From contig PAPH01000021.1 of NCBI GenBank assembly GCA_002709005.1, positions 62,001-126,000 on the forward strand: 64,000 bases of DNA. Reading direction: 5' to 3'. The stretch comes from Hyphomicrobiales bacterium (GTDB lineage Bacteria; Pseudomonadota; Alphaproteobacteria; Rhizobiales; Rhizobiaceae). Every line of letters begins with the position of its first letter. The stretch's first letter is position 1. A program made the translations under genes and the position numbers. Of this stretch, positions 35,601 through 45,224 are shown in pieces. The notes beneath the pieces are model-generated. The model had not been told where the DNA came from, ran no database searches, and saw only the letters and a list, made by a program, of their open reading frames with translations.

Positions 35601-36945
35601 CAGCCACCCCGTGGGCCGCCTGGGAGACAACCTCGACGTTGTCTGCCGCAACGCCTGTGATATCGAGGGAGATGACGTTGTTCTCGCTGCCGGCTTCGAC
35701 GGTGGCGCTGACCGGATTGGCCGTGGGCGTTACGGCGATATAGGTGAAGCCGCCGGTTTTGGGGGCTGACGTGCCATATTCCGTGGTCGCGGTGATCTCG
35801 ACCGCGCCAGCGGCATGCGGGGGCGCCTTGAACGTCAGTGTTTCCTCATCGACCACCGTTACGGCCTGTGCGGGAACCACCACGCCCCCGATGGTGACCG
35901 AAGTGCCGCCCGCTTTGAAGGCCACTCCGGTCAAGGTCATGGTCGTGCCGCCGGAAGGCGATCCGGATGCCGGGGAAACGCTCTTGATCGAGGGTGCCCC
36001 GCAGAAGCAGACCGTGGCACTCGCGAGACCACCATCGGCGTAAAACCAGATCTCCGATTCTCCGAGGGGAGGCCGATTCAAATAGTAAGGATTGGCGGTA
36101 ATTTCCGTCCCTTCGGCATTTGAATTGGCGTAGTGCGCGACATAATCGCGAAAGAAAAAGTCACCGGTGCTTACGCCCAGAAGGTCGTGCCCATGGACGA
36201 TGATCTCGCGCCGATCGAGATCGACGATCTCGATCGATGTTATGACGGGCGCGGCATTATAGGTGTATCGTGCATTGGCATCAGGCTCGCTCGTCCCACT
36301 TGGCGTGACCACCTGGACGTCCACGGTGCCTGTTCCAGGTGGAGCCAGAAGCCTGATCCAGCCGTCGGAATAGATATCAAAACCATTTTCAGCGCTGCGT
36401 CCGCCGAAAAGCACGTCCGTGGCGCCGGTAAAATTCACCCCGAACACATTGACCGGCTGCCATTCGTCAGGCGGGCCGGCAGCAGGATCCAGTCCGGTGA
36501 CCACCGGCCCTTCGGCGTCCAGATAGGTGAACCCGCCGGCCAGCCTGGCTTCGCCGTCGGCTGTGGTGATCGTGAGGTCGAAATTGCCGGCAACGTGCTC
36601 CGGCGCCGTGAAATTGAGCCCGGCATAGCTGTAGACGTTCACTTGGTCTGCTGGAATGACGGTTTCCCCGATTGTGATCGTGGTCGCGCCGGGAACAAAA
36701 TTATCACCGATGATGGTGACCGTCGTTCCGCCTTGCGTAGTGCTGACGGCGGGTAGTGCTTGTTGGATGGCAGGGGCTTGGGCGAGCGCCGGGTTGATCC
36801 AGCCGGCAAGCAGCCAGAGAGCGATACTGACAAAACCGAAACATGTCCGGAATCGCGGTAGGGACCTCTCAAGCACGCGCCGGAACCGCGCAGCGAGCAG
36901 CGTCGATGCAACATGGCTCGAAATCGACGGACTGGAACTGGACAT
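32641..36945 (-). CDS. Giant autotransporter with IPT/TIG and cadherin-like Ig repeats
   Basis: About 1434 residues. A long signal peptide (roughly 1-56, ending NPALAQA) precedes a beta-rich passenger. IPT/TIG domains (VSTTQGGTTVTIIGDNFVPG near 65, and SPSGGTTMTLTGVAFKAGG near 330) are followed by at least five tandem Ig-like repeats of 80-90 residues, each ending in a variant of GPDSFTYTATNDGGTSAEA. The last 280 residues form an autotransporter beta-barrel ending LGARLNIRY with the expected terminal aromatic residue. It is presumably a surface adhesin or structural protein. The ATG at 36945 is preferred over a TTG 57 bases upstream. Length polymorphism through the repeats is likely. Confidence 0.87.
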   Translation of the reverse strand: MSSSSPSISSHVASTLLAARFRRVLERSLPRFRTCFGFVSIALWLLAGWINPALAQAPAIQQALPAVSTTQGGTTVTIIGDNFVPGATTITIGETVIPADQVNVYSYAGLNFTAPEHVAGNFDLTITTADGEARLAGGFTYLDAEGPVVTGLDPAAGPPDEWQPVNVFGVNFTGATDVLFGGRSAENGFDIYSDGWIRLLAPPGTGTVDVQVVTPSGTSEPDANARYTYNAAPVITSIEIVDLDRREIIVHGHDLLGVSTGDFFFRDYVAHYANSNAEGTEITANPYYLNRPPLGESEIWFYADGGLASATVCFCGAPSIKSVSPASGSPSGGTTMTLTGVAFKAGGTSVTIGGVVVPAQAVTVVDEETLTFKAPPHAAGAVEITATTEYGTSAPKTGGFTYIAVTPTANPVSATVEAGSENNVISLDITGVAADNVEVVSQAAHGVAVAEGTVMTYTPNAGYTGPDSFTYRAINGDGPSSPATVSINVTPQFPVAGNASVAVLRDSGASILAPLLSGGQTDSIAVVTPPQHGTLLVSGLNFLYTPDAGYFGPDSFTYTATNDGGTSAEAAFTIAVSSNEPVAGAVSITVDRNSNSNPVALNLSGGAATSVAIASPPAHGMATVAGTSITYTPETDFIGKDTFTYTATNAGGTSAPASVTVTVAPPPPPLASARSEAVPYETAVTIDLGSAILGSFDQIAVTVLPAHGAVEISGAAVTYTPDPGYYGADEFDYQAIGPGGASAAATVLLTVGAPPAPTMEEPDGSVIVPPASGEGSATVTIDLGARTQGVVNGFRITANARYGDALIDSSSSAATSRQTISTRSASSETFILAYTPRSDFMGTDTVTVVAYGPGGDSAPVTFNFQVAGKAPDITGRIVSQNEVTFTPTALITGGPFTALRITRAPDSGTASVRNLSIDYTPEPAGANATSFEYVIDLPFGSSASGRIAIVVEPGQGDYALTAETLQDRPVTVRISNVAGGPFTGAAITSISPADGGMATISGSNGTYDLTFTPQEIFQGAARVGFALTGPAGLKAGTLTVNVVTYLDPTGDEQLIGLLDEQADTVRRFARTQITNFHRRLEQLHTESGRHAGSVNVRMALMPNSASTGSAGGIESDVAETSRTAGYAQPYAVGKGAPGSEDLKRSSANDALKSPGSAPEYGAFAFWASGFVNFGESDSGGLDLDHTLVGMSSGLDYRFNDTFVGGLGVGFGRDRAEIGTEGTESRALAISAAAYGSYNPAPSLFLDGLIGGSWMDLDSRRFVAANDTYALGSRGGSQLFASLKATYEFRTDTWLIAPYGEIAVSRSWLDGFSEQGSGAYALTYDDQLVDTMSGIVGLRASRSFETAWGVISPGVRAEYEHDFAGGSSAVVTYSAGGSLPYEIDLDTEKSDRLVVGLSLDWQISPDFNINFDYRGGFDDERQTDHTLGARLNIRY

Positions 36946-37077
36946 ACGCACGACCCTGAATCCCGGAGCAGGTTCAGGCGCATGCCGTACAAACCCTGCC
37001 AAGATCGCGATTAAGACCGGTTCAAAATTTGTTCAACCGAACAAATCCGGAGTATTTTGCGGAGAGCCGAAGGATCG

Positions 37078-37944
37078 CTAGGAAGCTTTTTCAGACAACA
37101 TCGCCCAAGCGTCGAGACTGTTCTGGTTTATTGTCGCAAAACAGGCGGCCGACCACCGTCTGATCCCATGTTCGAGCGCCGGAGTGACCTCCACTGTCAC
37201 GCCCTTGTCGCCGGCGAGAATGACCCAGCCGTTAGCCTCGGCGCCCTGCATCACCTTGCGGATATGGGGTGCGGAAACGGCGCAGCGATTTGCCGCCCAG
37301 GCATAGTATCCGGGGTCGGTACGACGGTCGGCCCTGCCCCTCACCGCCTGCATCAGGGTCATCATGATCCTCGCCCCCTGCGTCTGCTTGACGAAATAGT
37401 CGGCTTCCGGGTTACCGGCCATCAATGCGGCCGCGCGGGGCAAGAGCGGGAGAGAGGTAGCCCGATAGGCGTGGTGGTAGGCGACATCGCGGTTCGCACC
37501 AAGTTGGAAGCGGGTCTCTTCGGGCTCCAGAGCTTCCATCGGCCGGTGCATCACTTGCAGCCATTCCCGATCGGCCTGCCGCGCCTTTTCGGTGGCTCTG
37601 AGTTCCATCACCCGGCGGTCGTGCGCGGCCCGTTCGAACGTTGCATACCCGTCGTCGCGCAAACGCCCTATCAGCTCAAGGACGGCGCGGCGATTTTCGA
37701 CTCCCATCAATGCCATCGCCTTCACGACCTTCTCGGTCGTGAACAGCGTTTCAGGGTCGTTCGCATTTCTCGAAGCGTCGAAACACACGAGCAACTGAAA
37801 GCATACGCCCTGCTTCATATCCCCGAGCCCACGCATCCTCATGCTGTGGGCATAGACGTCGGCCATTTCATCGACGTAGGTCTGGAAGGCCGCCTCGAAG
37901 CGGGGATGGGCGAGGTAATCGGCGGGGGAGTTCACGCTACGCAA
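37078..37944 (-). CDS. Uncharacterised protein, possible winged-helix regulator
   Basis: A 288-residue soluble protein without signal peptide. I do not recognise it confidently. The segment TTEKVVKAMALMGVENRRAVLELIGRLRDDGYATFERAAHDRR resembles a MarR-like winged helix, with a second possible one in VSAPHIRKVMQGAEANGWVIL; both are inference from pattern. It lies 132 bases upstream of the autotransporter on the same strand and could regulate it. The start is uncertain: TTG at 37944 or GTG at 37935, no ATG in a good position. Confidence 0.7.
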   Translation of the reverse strand: MRSVNSPADYLAHPRFEAAFQTYVDEMADVYAHSMRMRGLGDMKQGVCFQLLVCFDASRNANDPETLFTTEKVVKAMALMGVENRRAVLELIGRLRDDGYATFERAAHDRRVMELRATEKARQADREWLQVMHRPMEALEPEETRFQLGANRDVAYHHAYRATSLPLLPRAAALMAGNPEADYFVKQTQGARIMMTLMQAVRGRADRRTDPGYYAWAANRCAVSAPHIRKVMQGAEANGWVILAGDKGVTVEVTPALEHGIRRWSAACFATINQNSLDAWAMLSEKAS

Positions 37945-38244
37945 CCAAAACTCGGATTGATCGAGTCAGGTTAGAGCAGGTGGTTTGCTGCTGACAAGAT
38001 TGCAGAACAGCTATCATCGGAATTTCATGCTGGCCATGTTCAGTTGAGAGATTGACGGCTGTAGACCGGCCTCAGTTTCTCCAGCACTGATTGAGGTGGC
38101 TGGCTATTCCCTCCGCCGCATCAGCGTGGCCCGTCCCGTCCGTCTGCTTTTCTGGTTCCGGCCCCATCACAGTCACTGAAACGCCGACACTGCCAGAAAT
38201 TTCGAAAGCGCTTCCATCGAGCGCTTCCGCCCAATTGCCAGCAA
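37945..38244. other. Intergenic gap, nothing recognised
   Basis: No protein-like frame, tRNA or strong hairpin is visible in these 300 bases between the winged-helix-like protein and the short frame downstream of nrdF. Confidence 0.4.
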
Positions 38245-38478
38245 TCAGACTTCCGGTAAATCCGACGTATTGCTTGCGAGTTTGCGGCAGTTGAGGACCT
38301 CGACCGGACGCAGGATATCCTTGGGCTCCAGGTCATAGATTTCAGAGAAAGTCCCCTCGTTGCTCGCCACGGTTATCGCCCATTTACCGGCGTGCGGATC
38401 TAGCGCGCAGTCGGGAAAGTTCATGTGGTGATGCCAGTCAACGCGGCGACCGTCGATCTCGAGGAGCCGCCGCGGCAT
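38245..38478 (-). CDS. Short unknown protein downstream of nrdF
   Basis: A 77-residue frame with protein-like composition: RRVDWHHHMNFPDCALD, GKWAITVASNEGTFSEIYDL and PKDILRPVEVL read as strand and turn segments. The frame stays open and plausible upstream of the ATG, into the nrdF 3' end, so the start could be earlier. A GGAG lies nine bases before the ATG. It might be a distal gene of the nrd operon or a relic. No family is recognised. Confidence 0.42.
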   Translation of the reverse strand: MPRRLLEIDGRRVDWHHHMNFPDCALDPHAGKWAITVASNEGTFSEIYDLEPKDILRPVEVLNCRKLASNTSDLPEV

Positions 38479-38552
38479 GGGCGATTTCTCCGCGAGATCT
38501 TCGGGGTCGCTCTCTGCCTCCGAAATGTATCGGCGGAAGTTCGAGGCGGGGT

Positions 38553-39563
<1,011 letters not shown>

Positions 39564-41690
39564 TTACAGCGCACAGGAGACGCAGCCCTGCACTTCCGTG
39601 CCGGACAGCGCCATCTGGCGAAGTCGGATGTAGTAGATGGTCTTGATGCCCTTTTTCCACGCATGGATCTGCGCCCGGTTGATGTCCCGGGTGGTTGCCG
39701 TATCGCGGAAGAAGAGCGTGAGCGAGAGGCCCTGGTCGACGTGCTGCGTGGCCGCGGCGTAGGTGTCGATGATCTTCTCCGGCCCGATCTCATAGGCATC
39801 CTGGTAGTATTCGGCGTTCTCGTTGGTGAGATAGGCGGCGGGATAATAGACGCGGCCGATCTTGCCCTCCTTGCGGATCTCGATCTTCGAAACGACCGGA
39901 TGGATCGAGGACGTGGAGTGGTTGATGTAGGAAATCGACCCCGTCGGCGGCACGGCCTGGAGGTTCTGGTTGTAGAGCCCACCCGCCATGACCGCCGTTT
40001 TCAGCTCAAGCCAGTCGGATTGCGAGGGAATGTCGATACCGGCCTTTTCGAAGAGTTCGGCGACCCTGCCGGTGGCCGGCGTCCACTCCCGCTCGACATA
40101 TTTTTCGAAATATTCGCCGGAGGCGTATTTCGAATTCTCGAAGCCGGTGAAGCTCCTGCCCTTCTCGACCGCCAGGCGATTGGAGGCCCGGAGCGCGTGA
40201 TAGGTGACGGTGTAGAAATAGATGTTGGTGAAATCGATCCCCTCCTCCGAGCCATAGAAGATGCGCTCGCGGGCGAGATAGCCGTGCAGGTTCATCTGGC
40301 CCAGACCGATGGCGTGGCTTTCGTCATTGCCCTTGGCGACGGAGGGGACAGAGGCGATGTTGCTCAATTCGGAGACCGCGGTCAGCGCCCGGATGGCGGT
40401 ATCGATCGTCTTTGCGAAGTCGTCCGAGTCCATCGCCGCGGCGATGTTCAGCGATCCGAGATTGCAGGAGATGTCCTTGCCCATCTCCGCATAGGAGAGA
40501 TCCTCGTTGAAACGGCTCGGCTTGCTTACCTGGAGGATTTCCGAGCACAGATTGCTCATGGAGATCCGACCGGCGACGGGATTGGCCCGGTTCACCGTGT
40601 CTTCGAACATGATGTAGGGATAGCCGCTCTCGAACTGGATTTCGGCGATCACCTGGAAGAAGTCGCGCGCCTTGATCTTCTTCTTTCGGATGCGGGCGTC
40701 CTCGACCATCTCGCGGTATTTTTCCGTCACCGAGATCTCGGTCATCGGCACGCCGTAGACCCGCTCCACATCATGGGGCGAGAAGAGGTACATGTCCTCG
40801 TTGTTCCTGGCGAGTTCGAAGGTGATGTCCGGAATGACGACGCCGAGCGACAGGGTCTTGATGCGGATCTTCTCGTCGGCGTTCTCCCGCTTGGTATCGA
40901 GAAAGCGCATGATGTCGGGATGGTGGGCGTGAAGATAGACCGCCCCCGCCCCTTGACGCGCCCCAAGCTGGTTGGCGTAGGAGAAACTGTCCTCGAGCAG
41001 CTTCATCACCGGAATGACACCGGAGGACTGGTTCTCGATCTGCTTGATCGGGGCGCCCATCTCCCGAAGGTTGGTGAGCGACAGGGCCACGCCGCCGCCG
41101 CGCTTGGACAATTGCAGCGCGGAATTGATGGCGCGGCCGATGCTCTCCATGTTGTCCTCGACGCGCAGCAGGAAGCAGGAGACCAGCTCCCCGCGGCTCT
41201 TCTTGCCGGCATTGAGGAATGTGGGCGTCGCCGGCTGGAACCGGCCGGAAATGATCTCGTCGACGAGATCCCGGGCCAGCGCCTCGTCACCGCGCGCCAG
41301 CGCCAGCGCCACCATGCAGACCCGGTCCTCATAGCGCTCGAGATAGCGCTTTCCGTCGAAGGTCTTGAGCGTGTAGCTGGTGTAGTACTTGAAAGCCCCG
41401 AGGAAGGTGGGAAAGCGGAATTTCCGCCCATAGGCGTGATCGAAGAGATCGCGCACGAAGTTGAACGCGTACTGGTCCAGAACCTCGCGCTCGTAATAGC
41501 CTTCCGTCACAAGATAATCGAGCTTCTCGCGGAGGTTATGGAAGAAGACGGTGTTCTGGTTGACGTGCTGGAGGAAATACTGCTTGGCGGCCTGCCGATC
41601 CTTGTCGAACTGGATGTTGCCGTCCTCGTCGTAGAGGTTCAGCATGGCGTTGAGCGCGTGAAAATCGTGCCCGGTCCCGGCGGTCGTCAC
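39564..41690 (-). CDS. nrdE: Class Ib ribonucleotide reductase alpha subunit
   Basis: A 708-residue catalytic subunit reducing ribonucleoside diphosphates. The opening [20 protein letters not shown], the active-site region ([36 protein letters not shown]) and the C-terminal redox tail [11 protein letters not shown] are all present. The start is a GTG at 41690 overlapping the nrdI stop by 4 bases, which yields the normal family length; the frame runs on upstream but overlaps nrdI. Confidence 0.95.
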   Translation of the reverse strand: MTTAGTGHDFHALNAMLNLYDEDGNIQFDKDRQAAKQYFLQHVNQNTVFFHNLREKLDYLVTEGYYEREVLDQYAFNFVRDLFDHAYGRKFRFPTFLGAFKYYTSYTLKTFDGKRYLERYEDRVCMVALALARGDEALARDLVDEIISGRFQPATPTFLNAGKKSRGELVSCFLLRVEDNMESIGRAINSALQLSKRGGGVALSLTNLREMGAPIKQIENQSSGVIPVMKLLEDSFSYANQLGARQGAGAVYLHAHHPDIMRFLDTKRENADEKIRIKTLSLGVVIPDITFELARNNEDMYLFSPHDVERVYGVPMTEISVTEKYREMVEDARIRKKKIKARDFFQVIAEIQFESGYPYIMFEDTVNRANPVAGRISMSNLCSEILQVSKPSRFNEDLSYAEMGKDISCNLGSLNIAAAMDSDDFAKTIDTAIRALTAVSELSNIASVPSVAKGNDESHAIGLGQMNLHGYLARERIFYGSEEGIDFTNIYFYTVTYHALRASNRLAVEKGRSFTGFENSKYASGEYFEKYVEREWTPATGRVAELFEKAGIDIPSQSDWLELKTAVMAGGLYNQNLQAVPPTGSISYINHSTSSIHPVVSKIEIRKEGKIGRVYYPAAYLTNENAEYYQDAYEIGPEKIIDTYAAATQHVDQGLSLTLFFRDTATTRDINRAQIHAWKKGIKTIYYIRLRQMALSGTEVQGCVSCAL

Positions 41691-42163
41691 CGGACGTTCT
41701 CCTGCAAGGGGAACGTCGGGAGACCGGGCGTCGTCTTCGCTGTGTCTGGCGGCGGTGGTGAGGCTTGGGCTGTCCAAAATCTTGCTAGTCCCTGTTTGAC
41801 GGTCTCGACATCCTCCGGCGTTCCGAGAAGCTCGAAACGGTAGAGGAACGGCACGGTGCATTTGTCCGCGATGATGCGGCCGGCGAGTGCAAAGGCGTCG
41901 CCGAAATTGGTGTTGCCCGCGGCGATCACGCCGCGGATCAGGATGCGGTTGAGCGGGTTGTTGAGAAAGCGGATAACCGGTTTCGGTACGGCTCCCTTCA
42001 CACCTCCGCCGCCATAGGTCGGGGTGACAAGCACGAAGGGCCTGCGTGCGAGCGGAGTATCCGCGCTTGGGTCGAGCGGCAATCGAAGGGCGGTCTCGTC
42101 GATCCTTTCGACGAACCTTCGCGTATTTTCCGATCGGCTCGAGAAGTAGACCAGACCGCCCAT
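41687..42163 (-). CDS. nrdI: NrdI flavodoxin-like activator of class Ib RNR
   Basis: A 158-residue FMN protein needed to assemble the manganese-tyrosyl cofactor of NrdF. The FMN loop is [16 protein letters not shown] near the N-terminus, and [20 protein letters not shown] and [13 protein letters not shown] are family motifs. It starts 10 bases after nrdH and overlaps nrdE. A proline-rich C-terminal tail ([15 protein letters not shown]) extends beyond the core. Confidence 0.95.
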   Translation of the reverse strand: MGGLVYFSSRSENTRRFVERIDETALRLPLDPSADTPLARRPFVLVTPTYGGGGVKGAVPKPVIRFLNNPLNRILIRGVIAAGNTNFGDAFALAGRIIADKCTVPFLYRFELLGTPEDVETVKQGLARFWTAQASPPPPDTAKTTPGLPTFPLQENVR

Positions 42164-42173
42164 GCCCGTGCGC

Positions 42174-42395
42174 TCAGTTCAGGCTGCTGATCATGTCGGG
42201 GCGAAACCCCGCCCAGTGCTGCTCACCGGCAACGACGACGGGAACCTGCCGGTAGCCGAGCCCCTGCACCAGTTCGAAAGCCTCCGCATCCGCGGAAATA
42301 TCGATGATCTCGTAGGAGATGCCCTGGCGTTCGAGGGCGCGGGTCGTCGCGGTACATTGAACGCAGGCGGGCTTGGAGTAGACGGTAACGGTCAT
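42174..42395 (-). CDS. nrdH: NrdH glutaredoxin-like electron donor
   Basis: A 73-residue glutaredoxin-like protein with the NrdH active site CVQC in [18 protein letters not shown] and the closing [16 protein letters not shown]. It reduces NrdE. The ATG at 42395 is preceded by GAGG. It is the first gene of nrdHIEF and stands about 290 bases downstream of a cobalamin riboswitch; three small hairpins lie in that leader (42414-42475). Confidence 0.95.
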   Translation of the reverse strand: MTVTVYSKPACVQCTATTRALERQGISYEIIDISADAEAFELVQGLGYRQVPVVVAGEQHWAGFRPDMISSLN

Positions 42396-42413
42396 GATGT
42401 CCTCGTATTTTTG

Positions 42414-42475
42414 ACGCGCAGAGGCGCGTGGGCGGAATTCAGACGTGCGGACGCACATCGGCTCCCTCGGGAGCC
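42414..42475 (-). other. Three tandem small hairpins in the nrdH leader
   Basis: Perfect short stems occur at 42414-42429 (ACGCGC/GCGCGT, 4-base loop), 42445-42456 (GTGCG/CGCAC) and 42460-42475 (GGCTCC/GGAGCC, 4-base loop). The first lies about 10 bases upstream of the nrdH ribosome binding site. They could belong to the riboswitch output or to translational control. Confidence 0.45.
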
Positions 42476-42688
42476 AAGGCGAAGATGGTGTTTGAGGAAA
42501 GGTGCGGCACTTGCCGCCAGGCGCAGGACCTAGCCGGACGCGCTCAGGAAACGATCTGTTTTCAACATGGACTTCACCCCGAAGTGGCAGCAGATGACGG
42601 GGACATCGGGACGACGGCCGCCCGGAGAAAATCCGGCATGTTCGACCGCGACCTTCCGGGCACCCCGCCGGTGGACGTTCGCGTTCAA

Positions 42689-42873
42689 GGCAGGTCTCCT
42701 GGCTTGCGGATCATCGCATTCGCCCAGCCTTCCCGGGATTTCCCAGTGGCATATCGAACGAACACTCATCGCTCACAGTTGCGGGGGCAGCTTCGGCTTC
42801 GCGGGCGTTATGCCCGCTTCCGAATTCCCATCTTCGCTCTTCGACCCCAACGAATCGAAGAGAACCCTGAACA
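42689..42873 (-). promoter_or_regulatory. Cobalamin (AdoCbl) riboswitch
   Basis: On the minus strand the conserved B12 elements occur in order: GGTGTTCAGGG (5' P1/P2 side), GGGAATTCGGAAGCGGGC, the B12 box GCTGCCCCCGCAACTG, GCCACTGGGAAA with GGGAAGG, and the 3' element GCCAGGAGACCTGCC. This is a textbook adenosylcobalamin aptamer. The next gene downstream is nrdH, so B12 is predicted to shut off the B12-independent class Ib reductase. Confidence 0.93.
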
Positions 42874-42879
42874 CCAGAT

Positions 42880-42907
42880 ATGGTATCTGAATGCCGAACT
42901 CCGTCAA
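42880..42907 (-). promoter_or_regulatory. Putative sigma-70 promoter of the riboswitch-nrdHIEF transcript
   Basis: TTGACG (-35, 42902-42907) and TACCAT (-10, 42880-42885) with a 16-base spacer place transcription start near 42873, the 5' end of the aptamer. A perfect inverted repeat CAGATA-TGG-TATCTG (42875-42889) overlaps the -10 and may be a repressor site. Confidence 0.5.
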
Positions 42908-43554
42908 CCACTACGACATCTTCGAGCCAACATGCTTGGGGATGACCGGGACCGGCCGGCGCGCCTGATCCACGGCAAATCAAGTCGGCGTTTGACGCCG
43001 AGATGGCGTCTGCTTCTTTAGACGTCGAAAGGTACCCATTAGGCGGACTTCAAAAAACACTGCCGTCCGCCCGCTTGGCGCCCCCATGTCGGCCATAGCG
43101 GCAAGCACTGCTTGGACCGAAAGTGGACGTCGCACGTTGGGTCGCCTCCGTCGGCTGCGCGCCGGGGTCAATCGCCTTGGGTGTTGGCTTCGATTCGCTG
43201 AGATGCGGGCGATGCTCCATGAAATCGATGGCTGGGAGACACTCACCTGCTCGACAGATGGCTAACGGACCGAAGTGGCAGGCTGCATCCTATCTTGGTC
43301 CGGAGCCATGTCGGCTTCGGGCCGGTTCCTGCCGCCGGGCGTCAGACGGTTTCGTAACTGCTTCCCTACCGGGTGGCGCAGCAAGCGCCTGTAAAGCTGT
43401 GGATCAAGCGACAAATGTGCGGGCACGGGTCAGATTGCCGGATTGGCAACCACAAAGCGAAGTCCTGAAAATTGCAAGCGACCTTGCCGGACTTCCGAGG
43501 CGCAACAGGTTGTCCGATGCGCCCCGGATAGCCGGATATACAGCAGGTGATCTG
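42908..43554. other. Long intergenic gap, nothing recognised
   Basis: About 650 bases between the nrd promoter and the first SGNH hydrolase. No frame here has protein character on either strand, and I see no tRNA, clear element end or repeat array. Confidence 0.45.
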
Positions 43555-44235
43555 CTATGCCGCTTGGGCCTCATCCCGAAGGAAGATGTCCTTCACCTTT
43601 GCGGCGATGGCGTTGCCGAGGTCCAGGTTGTTCTGCGCCGTGAAGTGAATGCCGTCGCAACCGTCCGTGGTGATCACGTCGCCGGCGTCGAGGAAGTCCA
43701 CTTTCATGAAATCCGCCATGTGACGATATTGCTGGCCCAGTTCAGCCGATTTGGCGTGACCGCCGCCAAACATTCCCTGGAAATAGGGGTGAGGCATCGG
43801 CGTAAGAGGCGGCGGCGCGACCACCAGGCATTTCGGAGCCGGATAGGGCGTGCCAATTCCGCCAGCGCTGGTCAGCACCTGGCCGACCAGCTTCGCCATT
43901 CCGTAGGCGATGTCGTAAGGCGTGCGGTTAAAGAACGGCTTGGTATCGTTCGTGCCCAGCATGATGATCACCAGATCAAGCGGCAGGTGGCTGGCGATCG
44001 CCGACGGCAGGTACTGGCTGCCGTTGAGCCGGGGGTCATTGGGATCGTCGGCGCTGGTCGTCCGGGCGCTCAAACCTTCCTCTATGACGTGGTACCCCTC
44101 GCCAAGGCTCGCCGCCATGGCACCTGTCCAGCGCTCCTGGAGCGGGTAACGCAACGTCGGGGAGCCCTCTTGTACGGGTATCCACCCCCAGGTGAGCGAA
44201 TCTCCGAAACACAGGATGGATCTTGATTGGGCCAT
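43555..44235 (-). CDS. SGNH/GDSL esterase, paralogue 1
   Basis: A 226-residue SGNH hydrolase without signal peptide. Block I is ILCFGDSLTWGW (nucleophile Ser), block II glycine in EEGLSARTT, block III MLGTNDTK (Asn) and block V DGIHFTAQ (Asp and His). The start at 44235 puts the nucleophile at about residue 12. It is the last gene of the sugar importer operon, 30 bases after the second permease. A close relative is encoded divergently at 49343. Deacylation of an imported ester, perhaps an acetylated sugar, is inferred. Confidence 0.9.
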   Translation of the reverse strand: MAQSRSILCFGDSLTWGWIPVQEGSPTLRYPLQERWTGAMAASLGEGYHVIEEGLSARTTSADDPNDPRLNGSQYLPSAIASHLPLDLVIIMLGTNDTKPFFNRTPYDIAYGMAKLVGQVLTSAGGIGTPYPAPKCLVVAPPPLTPMPHPYFQGMFGGGHAKSAELGQQYRHMADFMKVDFLDAGDVITTDGCDGIHFTAQNNLDLGNAIAAKVKDIFLRDEAQAA

Positions 44236-44265
44236 GGAGAACTCCTCAATTGGCAATAGTTTTGG

Positions 44266-45222
44266 TCAGTTGGCATTGCCCGATCGCAGACCGTAGAAAA
44301 TGGCTGCAAGCAGGATGATCAGCCCCTGCGCGATCAGTTTCCCGGGCTCATCGATCCCGAATACGGTCATCACGACGAACAGGAGAGCGAACGACAAAGC
44401 GCCGAAGAACGGGCCGAGCACACCGCCCTCGCCCCGGCCAAAAACGACGCCGCCGAGAATGGTGGCCGCAACGGCAAGGATGGGGAGATCGAGCCCGACG
44501 CGGACGCTGCCCACGGCGATCGACGCCGTTTGCACCAGGGCCGCTATGGCGGCGATGAAACCGGCGAGTGTGTGGGCGAGAATGACGGTGCGTTCGACGG
44601 GAACGCCCGCAAAATGGGCGGCCTCGGCGCTCTCGCCGACAGAGGCCACGTAACGGCCGAAAACGGTGCGCGACAGGAAAATCATCATCAGCCCGGTCAG
44701 CGCGAACCAGAACAGAACCGGCGTCGGCAACGGCCCCCATCTGGTGTTGTAGATCTCGCCGAACATCGCGGGCACGTCCCCAGGCGGTTTGCCGCTCGAC
44801 AGGAATTGAACGAAGCCGAGCAGGACGATGCTGACAGCGAGCGTGACGATGACCGCCGAGACCCGGCGTCGGGCGACCATGTAGCCGTTGAAGAGGCCGA
44901 TCGCGGTGCCCGTGGCCAAGCCAATCGCGATAAAGAAGGTCAGCGATGCGCCGGGAAACAGACCGGACGAAATGAAGTAGTTGACCAGCAGAATGACGCC
45001 GCCGCCCGAAAGATCGATGCTTCTGACCCGCATGACGAGCAGTTGGCCGAGCACAAGAATGCCGAGCGGCACGATCTGCCGGATGAATATGCCCATGATA
45101 TTCAGATTGAGCATGTGCGGACGCGCGACCCACAGGACGAACAGGAGCATGGCGAAGACGAAATAGGACGGCGGGATGCTCAAGGCCCGGCGAAGGATCG
45201 GATGATTGAGAGCGGCGTTCAT
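44266..45222 (-). CDS. Sugar ABC permease (RbsC family), second copy
   Basis: A 318-residue permease of the ribose/xylose family with eight to ten membrane segments. SIDLSGGGVILLVNYF matches the conserved DLS-G region, and FGRYVASVGESAEAAHFAGVPVERT and GGVVFGRGEGGVLGPFFGAL are typical. It starts 2 bases after the first permease gene stops. With its partner it should form a heterodimeric channel. Confidence 0.92.
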   Translation of the reverse strand: MNAALNHPILRRALSIPPSYFVFAMLLFVLWVARPHMLNLNIMGIFIRQIVPLGILVLGQLLVMRVRSIDLSGGGVILLVNYFISSGLFPGASLTFFIAIGLATGTAIGLFNGYMVARRRVSAVIVTLAVSIVLLGFVQFLSSGKPPGDVPAMFGEIYNTRWGPLPTPVLFWFALTGLMMIFLSRTVFGRYVASVGESAEAAHFAGVPVERTVILAHTLAGFIAAIAALVQTASIAVGSVRVGLDLPILAVAATILGGVVFGRGEGGVLGPFFGALSFALLFVVMTVFGIDEPGKLIAQGLIILLAAIFYGLRSGNAN

Positions 45223-45224
45223 CG

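Noticed and set aside
42689-42873. Riboswitch belonging to a cobalamin transport or synthesis gene
   Set aside because: All aptamer elements are in minus-strand order and the next minus-strand gene is nrdH; no cobalamin gene is in the window.
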